DNA of 64,000 nucleotides from the NCBI RefSeq assembly GCF_012927205.1, contig NZ_JABBGC010000001.1:3534810-3598809 (forward strand), in the 5' to 3' direction. Origin of the DNA: Chitinophaga fulva (GTDB lineage Bacteria > Bacteroidota > Bacteroidia > Chitinophagales > Chitinophagaceae). The notes beneath the pieces are model-generated. The model was not told where the DNA came from. It searched no databases and saw nothing but the letters and a program-made list of their open reading frames with translations. Below, piece by piece: positions 11,201 to 20,748 of this stretch; within the stretch, counting starts at the first letter, position 1, and each line of letters opens with the position of its first letter. A program made the translations under genes and the position numbers.

Positions 11201-11727
11201 ATACGAATGTGCTGAAAGCAGTCCGCCTGAATCCGGGTGTGCTGGTACCCGATTTCTCACCAGTAGCGGGTAAGCGTTTCCTGTTCAGTGTGTGGGTGAA
11301 AGAGGAACAGGACTGTAAGTGCACTTCTTATTCCAGCAGCGAAATCACCTTACTGGTGGGTGGCCCGGTGAGGGTTACAACTACGGCGCAGCCCAAAGGA
11401 GCCATCATTGATGGTTGGCAACAGTATGAAGGGGTGATCGATGTGCCACAGGGATCAACCGCTTTTAACGTAGTGATTGTGCCTAAAAATAATGTGAATG
11501 TGTATTACGATGATCTTCGCGTACACCCTTACAATGCCAATATGAAATCGTTCGTGTATGACCCTGTGAACCTGAGACTGATGGCCGAACTGGATGAGAA
11601 TAACTACGCCACCCTTTATGAGTATGACGACGATGGTACCCTGACCAGGGTAAAGAAAGAGACGGAGCGTGGTGTTAAAACAATTAAAGAAACCAGGAGT
11701 GCGCTCCTTAAAGAAACCGCACAATGA
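8281..11727 (+). CDS. Large secreted Ig-rich adhesin-like protein with YD-type C-terminus
   Basis: The start at 8281 (alternative 8290) opens into a signal peptide MNCMQKISIYLFIAVSVICL ending in HADAQ; an earlier in-frame start at 8254 only adds residues. The 1148-aa product has repeated Cys-containing beta-sandwich segments reminiscent of SprB/Ig-like repeats (for example QVDSATCSSNGRVAITITGA). Residues ~860-960 hold a GFELENKDPLGRYNAGLYGY and FDGFEDYDF section. A late carbohydrate-binding-like domain ends with a VNVYYDDLRVHP strand. The final ~60 residues read FVYDPVNLRLMAELDENNY, then YEYDDDGTLTRVKKETERG, a YD-type tail seen in Bacteroidota proteins that precede Rhs genes. The stop overlaps the next start by 4 bases, indicating translational coupling. 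Surface adhesion or Rhs presentation is inferred. Confidence 0.65.
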   Translation: MNCMQKISIYLFIAVSVICLLLGNTHADAQCLNWSIQTQVDSATCSSNGRVAITITGADKPSLGSFLYSLTPLSAGGVKITQSTTPVLDNLPPAKYELTVEAVCNGTPVSQSVQIRVPGVYKNVTLYTTPKLKTYGDCAFGGAECKILEGSKPFTISIVDAPVTYSGARSFTATDSIYVIRNLNAGKYKIAVEDACNTRQVDSAVIAKDNLPISQTNNIVVDKSNCRFYVITAVQFYDRTDLESHYTYALSYNKGPIGSFKRLGSQVDTVVLPQGTTMNDVDGKYVGVYLKSDCGDTIFNQRAIVAPFATTSNSLNCNGTYNVNYQVYQFNYVCFPLMGTLKDNETNTTVYYDTLNGPISNNAAGFFSNVVPGNYTMTLRDKGGFTMTYPITVSKPDIGYSITLLASDGFYGKDGAISFVLRRNSGAWMKNTVIQLVSPSNLSFSYDMKNNPAIAGFVVNNTYGPNPQDFSTGSYLFRVTDSCGTYDLPAVVMEKDVYRYKWTYSMQQTCAGGKITPSGTKTYAGLTDNSVYYKITDGPSGVGTVIRNGESLILSKPGEYTIAIGANNYIIDYKVNSKKITYYNPQDLNLDRNQTLGWVCPGAAPNTGTIRTQAIGGRSGSRQYTYKLAEQGKGATGPYLDSNNTGRFSSNVRYSLMKNTNYSIQVVDECETSIVQDIQILDFATYQIITTDKPMFCVGDTVYLKAINLPTTAKNYYWEFPNSSTIREGQSQVIYNVDSSKAGKYKVTINSDLCGQPIKGEVDIKVAPYTIRCYSAVTDTSVNPYIHGLLGNWRPSRNYVYYGARAQADPAVKTDIRRDGAYGDFMSFWEKQTASWTPHQDTSRWVWNAESTVFSKKGFELENKDPLGRYNAGLYGYDGAVPVAVVQNSRYRESGFDGFEDYDFVAGKCDDGFCPVGRHFDFSRYKNKLSNEQSHTGRFSLKAAKGDSIMLSALVTDSDRLLTAPDFQQAIKCNTNVLKAVRLNPGVLVPDFSPVAGKRFLFSVWVKEEQDCKCTSYSSSEITLLVGGPVRVTTTAQPKGAIIDGWQQYEGVIDVPQGSTAFNVVIVPKNNVNVYYDDLRVHPYNANMKSFVYDPVNLRLMAELDENNYATLYEYDDDGTLTRVKKETERGVKTIKETRSALLKETAQ

Positions 11728-12479
11728 TGATGAGATCCCTGAATGCCCTGTGCCTCCTGTTAATGGTTGCCGTTTATGCGGCGCCGTTACATGCCCAACA
11801 ACAGCAACAGCGGGATACTGCAGGTCTGGCTGTTGAGATGGCAGTCATGTATAAGCTGTATGCTGACAAGCAGTATGCCTTGGACATCCGCTATACTTTT
11901 GCAGCTTCATCGAAACCAGATCTTGTACTGGACTCGGTGACAGGCCGGTTGGAAGTGGCAGATAAGAATTTTCGTTATGAATTGGGTAATACTGCCAGCG
12001 TGAGTAATGGCCGGTATAATATCATCCTGCAATCTGCCATGAAGAAAATGCATGTGTCGAAGCATAAAGCAGGAGATCAGCCCATGAAAATGATTCAGGC
12101 CGGTTTCCTGCCCGTAGCTGTGAAGAGTTGGTCTGTAAGTCAGAAAGGTAGTCTACGGGTATTCCATGCCGATTTTCTCACCGGTTTTCCCTTTGTTTCT
12201 CTGGATGTAACAAAAGATATGTCCACCGGTTACCTGACAACACTGCGTTATCTTATTCCCGCTGACCAGTTGAAACGTTTTGGCATTGATAAAGAGGAGA
12301 CGAAGGAAGATTTTGGTGACTACGCCGTTGTATTGGTGACCTATACGCAAGACAAAAGATACAAACCTGATATGACTGTTTTTGATGAGCAAAGTTATTT
12401 CCGTAAAACAGAGACAACTTTGGTGCCTTCACCGGCATTTAGTGGATATCAGGTATTTAAAGCATCCCCGGACCTATAG
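11724..12479 (+). CDS. Secreted LolA-like protein
   Basis: This is a 251-aa protein with a signal peptide (MMMRSLNALCLLLMVAVYAA, cleavage near LHAQ). Three in-frame ATGs in tandem (11724, 11727, 11730) make the exact start ambiguous; the first overlaps the upstream stop as ATGA. The mature part is an open beta-sheet-like protein (YALDIRYTFAASSKPDLVLD, then GRLEVADKNFRYEL, then YNIILQSAMKKMHV) that resembles the LolA/LolB-like fold in strand order; no sequence signature proves it. Its 3' end is the left boundary of the big Rhs duplication. A degenerate copy of its last ~20 bases reappears just before Rhs2. A chaperone or lipoprotein-handling role for the Rhs train is inference. Confidence 0.55.
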   Translation: MMMRSLNALCLLLMVAVYAAPLHAQQQQQRDTAGLAVEMAVMYKLYADKQYALDIRYTFAASSKPDLVLDSVTGRLEVADKNFRYELGNTASVSNGRYNIILQSAMKKMHVSKHKAGDQPMKMIQAGFLPVAVKSWSVSQKGSLRVFHADFLTGFPFVSLDVTKDMSTGYLTTLRYLIPADQLKRFGIDKEETKEDFGDYAVVLVTYTQDKRYKPDMTVFDEQSYFRKTETTLVPSPAFSGYQVFKASPDL

Positions 12480-15400
12480 AAATATATGAAACCTATTTTG
12501 CTGAAAGTAGCATGCCGCTTAAGCTGGTTGTTACTGTTACTGCTGATGATGAACACGGGCCAGGCGCAGACTGGTTCCGGTATTGTATTGAAGAAGTCCC
12601 TGGATGGTGCTAAAGGCCAACTGGTGAAGGATTCGGTCGTAGCGATACAGGACAGCATTTATTTTGATGCAGGACTTACCCCCAAACTGGATACCCCATA
12701 TTCGGTGCGGAACATTGTTACTTTCCGGATCAATGAATACAGCAACCTGTACATTGGTGTACCTTTTACAGCTACGCTGAAGGCGCGTATTTTCTATACC
12801 GGTGCCAGTGGCGCAGAAAGTTACACAGATCAGGATTTTGTGATCAATTATGATACGGCTGGTACTTATACCATGCGCCGGAGTTTTGTGTTCAATAATG
12901 CGCATAAGGTAAGGGTACAGGTGCTGGACATCACGCATAATGCCGGAAAGGATATATCCGGGGTACTGGTGCTGGACAATGAGATGGAAGTGCATCCAAA
13001 ATATAAGCTGGAATGTGCACTGGATGCTGTGAAGCAGATTAGTCTGATTTCCCCTGAAGGGCCCGAGCCGGATGAACTTACCGTATCGTGGCCGGTAGTG
13101 CAGGGAGCCGATGTATATGACCTCGAGTGGGCTTATGTAGATTCAAGCGCGCTGGAATCTGGTCGTTACGGTATCCCTGCGATAGCATCCAAAGTATTCG
13201 CCAACAATACTACGCGAGTAACGGTGCCGGGCAATAGTTATGCTATTCCACTTTTCTATGATAAGGTAGGGGTACTGTACTTTCGGGTGAGGGCTGTGCA
13301 GGAAAAAGACAGCGAAGTGCGACTGGAAACAGCCTGGAGCAGCAACTACAGCAATGGTTTCGGTAAATATAATTTCGGTGGTCATCAACCTAATATAAAC
13401 TGGCAGTCTTCTGTTTCTTACGCAGAAGATGGCAAACGCAAAGTAGTAGTACAGTATTTTGACGGTAGTCTCCGTAACAGGCAGGTCGTAACCAAAGAGA
13501 ATACCACCAATACCATTACAGCAGGAGAATCGTTTTATGACTATCAGGGTCGGCCGGTGATACAGGTATTGCCGGCACCAACGCTGGATAAGGTGATCAA
13601 ATATACCCGTAACCTGAACTCCGCGATGAACCGACAGGAGTACGACAAAGACCGGTATGATTATCTGGCGAGAGAAGAAGATTTCCTGACTGCCGCTGCC
13701 GCACCAATGGATACTTCCAGCGGTGCCAACTGGTATTATTCTCCTGCTAATAAAAACAATCATCCTTTAAATAAGTATATCCCTGATGCGGAAGGTTTTG
13801 CTTTTACCGAGACCTCTTATATGCAGGACAATACCGGCCGTATCAGCCGGCAAAGTAGCGTGGGACCTACTTTCAAACTGGGCAGTGGTCATGAGACACA
13901 ATATTCCTATAACACGCCTACCCAGGAAGAGCTGGATGCGATGTTCGGAACAGAAGTAGGTATTAACACGCATTATTTCAAAAACGCGGTGACCGATGCG
14001 AACGGTCAGGTATCTGTGAGCTATACTGATATGCACGGAAGAACAGTGGCCACTTTATTAGCCGGTCGTGCAGACAATCTTAATTTACAGGACCTGCCGA
14101 ATAAAGTAGCGGAGATGGTAACCGACAGCTTATCCGGTGGGGGTAAAAATGTCGTCAGCGAGATGGGGCTGGAGAGTCAGTATGCGCTATTGGTACCACA
14201 AGCTGGTGATTATACCTTTAAGTATCAGCTGACACCACCGGTGTTGAAGAAGAAAGATTGTAATGGTCAGGAGCACTGTTACATTGGCTCCTATGACCTA
14301 AAGATCACGATTACGGATGATGCCTTTAACCAGCGGTTAGGCGGACAGCCGTATGTGATCACGTTAAAGAACTACAACGCTAATCAACTCTCCGGTAATT
14401 GTCAGACACCGGCACCCATCACGACTACGTTTACCAAATTGCTGCCTAAAGGATCTTACATTGTATCCAAACAGCTGTTGGTAAGTAAACAGGTGATGGA
14501 TTTCTACCGTGACAGTATTTTCCTGCAGGGCAGTGAGTGTATCACGATGGACTCACTGATCCGCAAGAAGAAACTGGCGTACCAGCAGCTGGCCTGTGGG
14601 CCGGACTGTGGCAGCTGCGACAGTGCAAAGGTAGAACAGGATGATATCCGTCAGGCGATGTTGCAGGACGTATCTCCACCGTCCGGCCAGTATGCGCGGG
14701 TATCCGAGGCCGGGAATGAATACTCCATTTTCTTAGGAACCGGTCGTTATAATTCCCCAACTCTTAAATACTACAATGCAGCAGGTGATCTGGACTCTGT
14801 GACTAATCCGCTTATGGGAAAACGGGTGCCGCCGCAGTCGTTGACACCGCAGCAGTTCGCCGAAGCTTTCCAGCCCTCCTGGGCCAACACACTGCTTAAT
14901 CTCCATCCTGAGATCTGTAAACTGCAGTCGATGGAGGTTATTAAAGGAGCGCAGCAGTGGATAAAGGATTTTGAGAAGGTGGAGACTTATGCAGAGGCTA
15001 AACAGAAAGGTTATCTGAATCCGCTGGGTAATATGTCCCGTTTTCCATCCGGAACGAAGGATCCGTTACCCCCCGGTGCAATGACCAGTATGCAAAACCA
15101 GCTGATCAGCTTTCAGCAAGGGTACTCCCTGTGGAGTGTAGCAACGCAGATGGTGATGTGTCAGGATATGTCCAGGGCCTGTGCTGATAAATATAAGGAT
15201 CCCAATAACGCTTTTGATGAAAGCGTGATGTGTGCGGGGGATCTTGACATGGCATGGCGCAGTTTCCGTAACCTGTATATGAACTACCGCCGTCAGGCGA
15301 TATTGGTATGGCTGGACGGTCAGTGTAATATTCCCGCCGGGAAGGTGATCGAATGGAGGAAAACGCCTCGTTTCAACAATAGGAATGATGCCGCTGCTCA

Positions 15401-18400
15401 GGCAGGTATCCCGACCGGTATCCGGCCACAGGACGAGGCCCGTGGTAAAATGGAGGCACAGTATGATAGTAACTGCCGCGCTTACGTGGCTACCTGGATG
15501 AAACAATTAGCACCCTGCAAGTATGACAGTGCTGCATTGGCGGAGCTCACCGAAAAGATGGTAGCGGTATGTAAGGCAGGTTCCGACAGTGCTCACCCGC
15601 GTGGTGCGAGCAGTGTAAGTCCTGCTGCTAAAAATCCACCTTACCGTTCTTTTGAAGAAGTACTGAATGCCTATAATAGTCGTCATAGTATCACAGACCC
15701 GCTGGTATGTAATACCGAATTGATCACGCTGCCGAAGCCATATGATAAACAGGTGTCGATGGGTAATCCCGGTAGTTATACCAGACCCTCAGACTGTCAG
15801 TGTGAAAATCTGACAAGCCTGAAAGTGGAGTACCAGCAAAGGAAAGAGGCTTCAGATACTACGCTTTCTGCTTACCTGAAGCGGGTAAGAGGCATTAAAA
15901 TATCACAGTATGAGTTAGATCAGGTGATTAATGCGTGCAATGCGCCGAAGACCAGCACCTGTACGTTTTATTCAAGTCCGATCCGTATTCCCGCTTTCCT
16001 GGATTGTCATGTAGCACCTCCGTGTGTGCCTTGTAAAGTGACTGATTCGTTGCTGGCATCTTTTAAACAGGTGTATCCTACCCTTAAACCCGAAGCTGGC
16101 AGTGCAGATTCCGTGCAGGTGAGTATCAATCAGTTGTTTGCAACGTATATGAATAACCGTTTGGGTTATAACAAAGAGGCGTGGGAATATCTGGAATTCA
16201 TAGACAGTTGCGGGAAAGCACCCGTTGGCAGTGGTAAAGTAGTTTGTGTGCCGGGGAACGCAGCCTCCAAACAACAGGTGCGTACGTTCCTGAATGGCAA
16301 TGCCAGCATCTTCCGGGATGTTCAGGTAACAGTTGATAATGGTTTCATCATGGCTGGTTCTACTACTATCAATAATATTGTGGCGGCTTATATCGTGAAA
16401 ACCAATCAGGCGGGTGATCTGGCATGGGGCAGGACCTATGGCGGAGATATGTATGATGTCTTTAACAAGATCACGCCTACCCGCGATGGTGGCTACGTTG
16501 CCATTGGTACCACCAATTCCAACTGTTATGATAATGGTGCGATGCTGGTGGTGAAAGTAGATGGCAGCGGTGATGTGTTGTGGAATAAAGTCATCGACTT
16601 CGGAGCCGGTCATGGCAGTGAAGGTAAAGATGTGCTGGAGACAACAGAAGGTCATTATGCTTTGGCTGGTCTTCGTCGTACCGGTACTACAGCTACTGAC
16701 TGGGTGACAGGGGTTCTTACCAAAGAAGGGGAATTGCGTTGGATGAAACAGACCGGTTCTTCCCAGACACGTAAAAATATCAGTCTGACAGAGAAGGAAA
16801 ACACGCTGATTGCAGCCAGTTCCATTATGGAAGGTGCTGATTACGACGCTGTAATATTAAAGATCAATAAAGAAGATGGTCAGCTGATTGGCTCTCAACA
16901 ATATGATATTGAAGGCAAAGCCAATACCACCGGTAATATCCTGAAGACTGTTGATGGCTACAAGGTAGCCGTGACGAATGGTTCCAACAGTGTGCTGATG
17001 GACATTGCAGAAAATGGTAGTGTTACAGCCGCTAAACAGTTACCGGTACCGGCAACTGGTCAGACAGATGCTGATTCCTGGACGATCGCTGCTACCGCCG
17101 ATGGCGGTGTAGTGGCCGCACATGCCAATACGGATGCTTACTGGTATAAGTTTGGTGCCGGCAATAACCTGGAATGGAACCGCCGCAGTGTAATCAACGG
17201 ACAAAGTGAACAGGTACGCCGTGTGGTGCAGCATCCTGATGGCACCTATGCTGCCGCCGGCGAATCACAGGCTGCTAAAAATGATGGTCTGTTGATGCGC
17301 GCCAACAAAGACGGCCGCACCGGTTGTAATGATGCTACAGATAATATTACGATTACCGATGTAAAAGGATCTGCTGTTGTTAAAACGCCGGCTGCGCAGA
17401 CAATGGTGAACATCAATACCAGCTATATCAGTACGGTAGCGCTGAGAGGTATGTTGACTACTCCGATCATTACGGCGCAAGGGTGCCCTGGCATTGATAG
17501 CTGTTTTGTTGTATATGACGGTCCAATGCTTTGTGGCAATGCTACCGGAGGATATGAAGAAGTAGAAGTGCCTGAAATCACGGCTTGCTCTGATAGTACC
17601 ATTATCTCAGAGACCAAAGGCATGGAATTGTATTTTATATACCGCGATTCTATCCGCAATGACTTTGATACATCTTATATCAGCACAGTGCTGGCAGCAG
17701 ATAAGCTGGAACAGTTCTCTGTGACGCACGTTTCTGCCGAATACCAACACACGCTTTACTATTATGATCAGGCGGGTAATCTGGTAAAAACCGTACCTCC
17801 GGCAGGTGTAAAAGTGAACCGTTCCCGAGGCTGGACGGACAGCGTAGCTGTTGCCAGAAGAAATGGAGAGTCACTGACGCCGAAGCATGAACTGGCAACC
17901 GAATACCGATACAATACACTGAATCAGATAGTGTCCCAGCATAGCCCTGATGGGGGAACCAGTCGTTTCTGGTACGACCGTCTGGGTAGATTGGCGGTCT
18001 CCCAGAACAAACAACAATCACTGACTAGTGCCTCCAGCTATACGTTGTATGATGGTTTAGGTCGTATTACGGAAGTAGGGGAGCTGCGTAGCAGCACACC
18101 TATGACGGACGTCATCAGCAGAAGCGCTGCCAGCCTGTCACAGTGGGTATTGAATACCGGCAGCAACCGGTCACAGATTACCCGTACCGTATATGATCTG
18201 CCTTATGCCGGTGATGGACCTATTTTACAAGCAGCTAATCTTCGAAACCGGGTTTCCTGGAGCGCGGTATACAATAGTATCAGTGACACGCTGCCGGCCG
18301 GACAGGCTTCCGCGAGTTTCTACAGCTATGATATTCACGGTAACGTACGCACGCTGGTACAGGAATACAACAGTGGAGTGGGTAATGATGGTAACCGTTT

Positions 18401-19700
18401 CAAACGTATGGACTATGGTTATGACCTGGTCAGTGGTAAAGTGAATACTGTCAGCTACCAGCGTGGTATGCCGGATGCGTTCTATCATCGTTACCTCTAC
18501 GATGCCGAAAACAGGTTGACCGATGTGGAAACCAGCCGTGACAGCGTATACTGGGAAAAAGACGCCAGGTATCAATATTATAAACATGGTCCGCTGGCAA
18601 GGGCGGTGATCGGCCAGCAACAGGTACAGGGGCTGGATTATGCCTATACCCTGCAAGGCTGGTTAAAAGGTATCAACAGTACCACCCTGACACCTACTTT
18701 CGATATGGGGCAGGACGGGGGGGCTAATGGTATTACAGCCAGAGATGCCTTTGGATTCTCCCTGCATTATTTTGGTGATGGGGATTATAAGCCGTTGGAT
18801 GCCGGGGTGAAACCATTTGCCTCCGCTGGTAATAACTTACCTGGCTTATATAACGGGAATATCGCTGGGATGAGCGTGAACCTGCCGAAAGCCGGAGTAC
18901 CGTTGTTCTATACTTATACCTATGATGTGCTGAACCGTCTGAAGGAAATGAAGGCGGCACATAATCTGGATGTGGCTACCAATACATGGACACCAGTGGC
19001 GGTGGATGACTTTGGAGAGAAAATTACCTATGATCCTAATGGTAATATACTCACGTATAACCGTAACGGTAATACTACCTGGGCTGGTAAGCCGCTGGAA
19101 ATGGATCAGTTGACCTATGCTTATCAACCCGGTACGAACCAGCTGCGCCATATCAAGGATGCGGTAGGCAAAGACCTGTATGATATCGATATTGACAATC
19201 AGGACGATGATAACTATACTTACGATAGCATTGGTAATCTGATCCGCGACAAACAGGCCGGTATCTCCGTTAGATGGAATGTATATGGTAAGATCAGCCA
19301 GATTACAAAAGATGACAGCTCCCGGATTTTTTATACCTATGATGTGGCAGGAAACCGTATCAGTAAAAGGGTCGGAGACCGCCTTACCCGGTATATTCGG
19401 GATGCTACCGGGAATGTAATGAGTGTGTATGAATCTGGTAACCCCGCGGTGAATAATGGCCGCCTGACACAGATAGAGACGCATCTGTATGGTAGTAGTC
19501 GTCTGGGTATCAATAGCCTTGCCACTCTGGTAGATAATCCGGAGGCGCCTGCATCTGTGCGGTTAGGAACACTAGGCTCAGGAACTTTTACTACATTTAC
19601 GAGAGGTGAGAAGTTCTTTGAGTTGAGTAACCATCTGGGCAACGTATTAGCCACAGTGAGCGATGATAAAGAGGCGATGGCTGGTTCAGGGGGAATAATA
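12463..19700 (+). repeat. Large direct duplication, copy 1 (Rhs1 body)
   Basis: The segment from the 3' end of the LolA-like gene through the Rhs1 shell is repeated at 24265-31500. Even the untranslated junction is shared (CGGACCTAT-AGAAATATATG versus CGGACCTAT-TGAAATATATG). Reading the two copies side by side, about nine bases in ten match and most differences are synonymous. Similarity fades at the core end, where the tips diverge. Boundaries are approximate. Confidence 0.85.
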
Positions 19701-20735
19701 GATCATTATGAGGCGAATGTCGTATCTGCGCAGGATTATTATCCGTTTGGGATGATGATGGCGGGGAGGAAGTGGAGTGCTGGAAGTGGTTATCGTTATG
19801 GGTTTAATGGGAAGGAGAATGATAATGAGGTGAAGGGGGAGGGGGAACAGCAGGATTATGGGATGAGAATCTATGATCCTAGGATAGGGAAGTTTTTGAG
19901 CGTGGATCCGTTGACACCTAAATATCCGGAACTTACACCATATCAATTTGCAAGTAATAGCCCGATAGCAGGTATTGATCTTGATGGAGAAGAAATCAAA
20001 ATTGTGACAACAGTCCATGGAGAAAAAAATGATGTTCTTTTCTCGTATGCAAATTTCAATGGTATAAAAAATATTCCTGTCAGATTAATAGTGGAAGTAC
20101 ATAAGTGCCCGACATATGATAAAGAGGGTAAGGTGAAATCCTATGAAACATCGGATCTGACATTTAAATTGGTTGGTGATCCTAAAGATGGATACAGCTT
20201 ACTAAGTAATAAAGGAAAGATGCATAGTCCAGGTTCATTTAATTTGGATGATGCAAGAGAGGGTTTGAAAACAATATTATCTAAATATGGTGCTGATATG
20301 GCAACGAGTGTTGAAATGTTATATCGTGATGAAACAGCTAATTTTACTTCTCTGCAATATGTAAAGTCTGGAAGTGCAGGTATGGAGGCCCCTGGAAACG
20401 CAGGCCCGCCGTATTACGGATGGAAAGGTAGGATTTGGAAAAGTCAACCGGAAACGGCTCCGTTGGGTACCTGGGATTCGAAAGAAAATAAAGGAGCACC
20501 TGGTGCAAATCCACAGGATACAAGGAATAAACATCGATATATTATTGTTCCTAGTGTTGAATCAGGAATGTTGTATATGGTAGAAACGATCAATGATAGG
20601 GGAGGAGATTGGGGTAAATGGCATAATATGGCAGATGATCCTGTAAATGCGGCTCGCCGCGAAGCATATAAAACAGCGATAAGCCGTTTTGGCGCTCCAA
20701 TAGTTAAAGAATTAACAACTAAAAAGTCTAATTGA
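12486..20735 (+). CDS. Rhs1: giant RHS polymorphic-toxin protein with unique C-terminal tip
   Basis: This is a 2749-aa secreted protein with signal peptide MKPILLKVACRLSWLLLLLL ending in GQAQ. In order: N-terminal beta domains (1-350); a section with FYDYQGRPVIQVLPAPTLDK (~350-380); a Cys-rich helical region (~700-1240); seven blade-like repeats at ~1272-1616 (DGGYVAIGT / DGSGDVLWNK style); YD repeats from ~1756 (YYYDQAGNLVKTVPPAG, WYDRLGRLAVSQ, YDPNGNILTYNRNG); and a core ending YDPRIGKFLSVDPLTP...DLDGEE near 2503. The last ~246 residues are a tip unrelated to that of Rhs2. YD proteins wrap a toxic C-terminus in a shell and release it by core autoproteolysis (known for Rhs and TcC). The tip fold is not recognised. 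A lipoprotein gene follows 13 bases later as candidate immunity. Confidence 0.85.
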   Translation: MKPILLKVACRLSWLLLLLLMMNTGQAQTGSGIVLKKSLDGAKGQLVKDSVVAIQDSIYFDAGLTPKLDTPYSVRNIVTFRINEYSNLYIGVPFTATLKARIFYTGASGAESYTDQDFVINYDTAGTYTMRRSFVFNNAHKVRVQVLDITHNAGKDISGVLVLDNEMEVHPKYKLECALDAVKQISLISPEGPEPDELTVSWPVVQGADVYDLEWAYVDSSALESGRYGIPAIASKVFANNTTRVTVPGNSYAIPLFYDKVGVLYFRVRAVQEKDSEVRLETAWSSNYSNGFGKYNFGGHQPNINWQSSVSYAEDGKRKVVVQYFDGSLRNRQVVTKENTTNTITAGESFYDYQGRPVIQVLPAPTLDKVIKYTRNLNSAMNRQEYDKDRYDYLAREEDFLTAAAAPMDTSSGANWYYSPANKNNHPLNKYIPDAEGFAFTETSYMQDNTGRISRQSSVGPTFKLGSGHETQYSYNTPTQEELDAMFGTEVGINTHYFKNAVTDANGQVSVSYTDMHGRTVATLLAGRADNLNLQDLPNKVAEMVTDSLSGGGKNVVSEMGLESQYALLVPQAGDYTFKYQLTPPVLKKKDCNGQEHCYIGSYDLKITITDDAFNQRLGGQPYVITLKNYNANQLSGNCQTPAPITTTFTKLLPKGSYIVSKQLLVSKQVMDFYRDSIFLQGSECITMDSLIRKKKLAYQQLACGPDCGSCDSAKVEQDDIRQAMLQDVSPPSGQYARVSEAGNEYSIFLGTGRYNSPTLKYYNAAGDLDSVTNPLMGKRVPPQSLTPQQFAEAFQPSWANTLLNLHPEICKLQSMEVIKGAQQWIKDFEKVETYAEAKQKGYLNPLGNMSRFPSGTKDPLPPGAMTSMQNQLISFQQGYSLWSVATQMVMCQDMSRACADKYKDPNNAFDESVMCAGDLDMAWRSFRNLYMNYRRQAILVWLDGQCNIPAGKVIEWRKTPRFNNRNDAAAQAGIPTGIRPQDEARGKMEAQYDSNCRAYVATWMKQLAPCKYDSAALAELTEKMVAVCKAGSDSAHPRGASSVSPAAKNPPYRSFEEVLNAYNSRHSITDPLVCNTELITLPKPYDKQVSMGNPGSYTRPSDCQCENLTSLKVEYQQRKEASDTTLSAYLKRVRGIKISQYELDQVINACNAPKTSTCTFYSSPIRIPAFLDCHVAPPCVPCKVTDSLLASFKQVYPTLKPEAGSADSVQVSINQLFATYMNNRLGYNKEAWEYLEFIDSCGKAPVGSGKVVCVPGNAASKQQVRTFLNGNASIFRDVQVTVDNGFIMAGSTTINNIVAAYIVKTNQAGDLAWGRTYGGDMYDVFNKITPTRDGGYVAIGTTNSNCYDNGAMLVVKVDGSGDVLWNKVIDFGAGHGSEGKDVLETTEGHYALAGLRRTGTTATDWVTGVLTKEGELRWMKQTGSSQTRKNISLTEKENTLIAASSIMEGADYDAVILKINKEDGQLIGSQQYDIEGKANTTGNILKTVDGYKVAVTNGSNSVLMDIAENGSVTAAKQLPVPATGQTDADSWTIAATADGGVVAAHANTDAYWYKFGAGNNLEWNRRSVINGQSEQVRRVVQHPDGTYAAAGESQAAKNDGLLMRANKDGRTGCNDATDNITITDVKGSAVVKTPAAQTMVNINTSYISTVALRGMLTTPIITAQGCPGIDSCFVVYDGPMLCGNATGGYEEVEVPEITACSDSTIISETKGMELYFIYRDSIRNDFDTSYISTVLAADKLEQFSVTHVSAEYQHTLYYYDQAGNLVKTVPPAGVKVNRSRGWTDSVAVARRNGESLTPKHELATEYRYNTLNQIVSQHSPDGGTSRFWYDRLGRLAVSQNKQQSLTSASSYTLYDGLGRITEVGELRSSTPMTDVISRSAASLSQWVLNTGSNRSQITRTVYDLPYAGDGPILQAANLRNRVSWSAVYNSISDTLPAGQASASFYSYDIHGNVRTLVQEYNSGVGNDGNRFKRMDYGYDLVSGKVNTVSYQRGMPDAFYHRYLYDAENRLTDVETSRDSVYWEKDARYQYYKHGPLARAVIGQQQVQGLDYAYTLQGWLKGINSTTLTPTFDMGQDGGANGITARDAFGFSLHYFGDGDYKPLDAGVKPFASAGNNLPGLYNGNIAGMSVNLPKAGVPLFYTYTYDVLNRLKEMKAAHNLDVATNTWTPVAVDDFGEKITYDPNGNILTYNRNGNTTWAGKPLEMDQLTYAYQPGTNQLRHIKDAVGKDLYDIDIDNQDDDNYTYDSIGNLIRDKQAGISVRWNVYGKISQITKDDSSRIFYTYDVAGNRISKRVGDRLTRYIRDATGNVMSVYESGNPAVNNGRLTQIETHLYGSSRLGINSLATLVDNPEAPASVRLGTLGSGTFTTFTRGEKFFELSNHLGNVLATVSDDKEAMAGSGGIIDHYEANVVSAQDYYPFGMMMAGRKWSAGSGYRYGFNGKENDNEVKGEGEQQDYGMRIYDPRIGKFLSVDPLTPKYPELTPYQFASNSPIAGIDLDGEEIKIVTTVHGEKNDVLFSYANFNGIKNIPVRLIVEVHKCPTYDKEGKVKSYETSDLTFKLVGDPKDGYSLLSNKGKMHSPGSFNLDDAREGLKTILSKYGADMATSVEMLYRDETANFTSLQYVKSGSAGMEAPGNAGPPYYGWKGRIWKSQPETAPLGTWDSKENKGAPGANPQDTRNKHRYIIVPSVESGMLYMVETINDRGGDWGKWHNMADDPVNAARREAYKTAISRFGAPIVKELTTKKSN

Positions 20736-20748
20736 TATATATTGTTTT

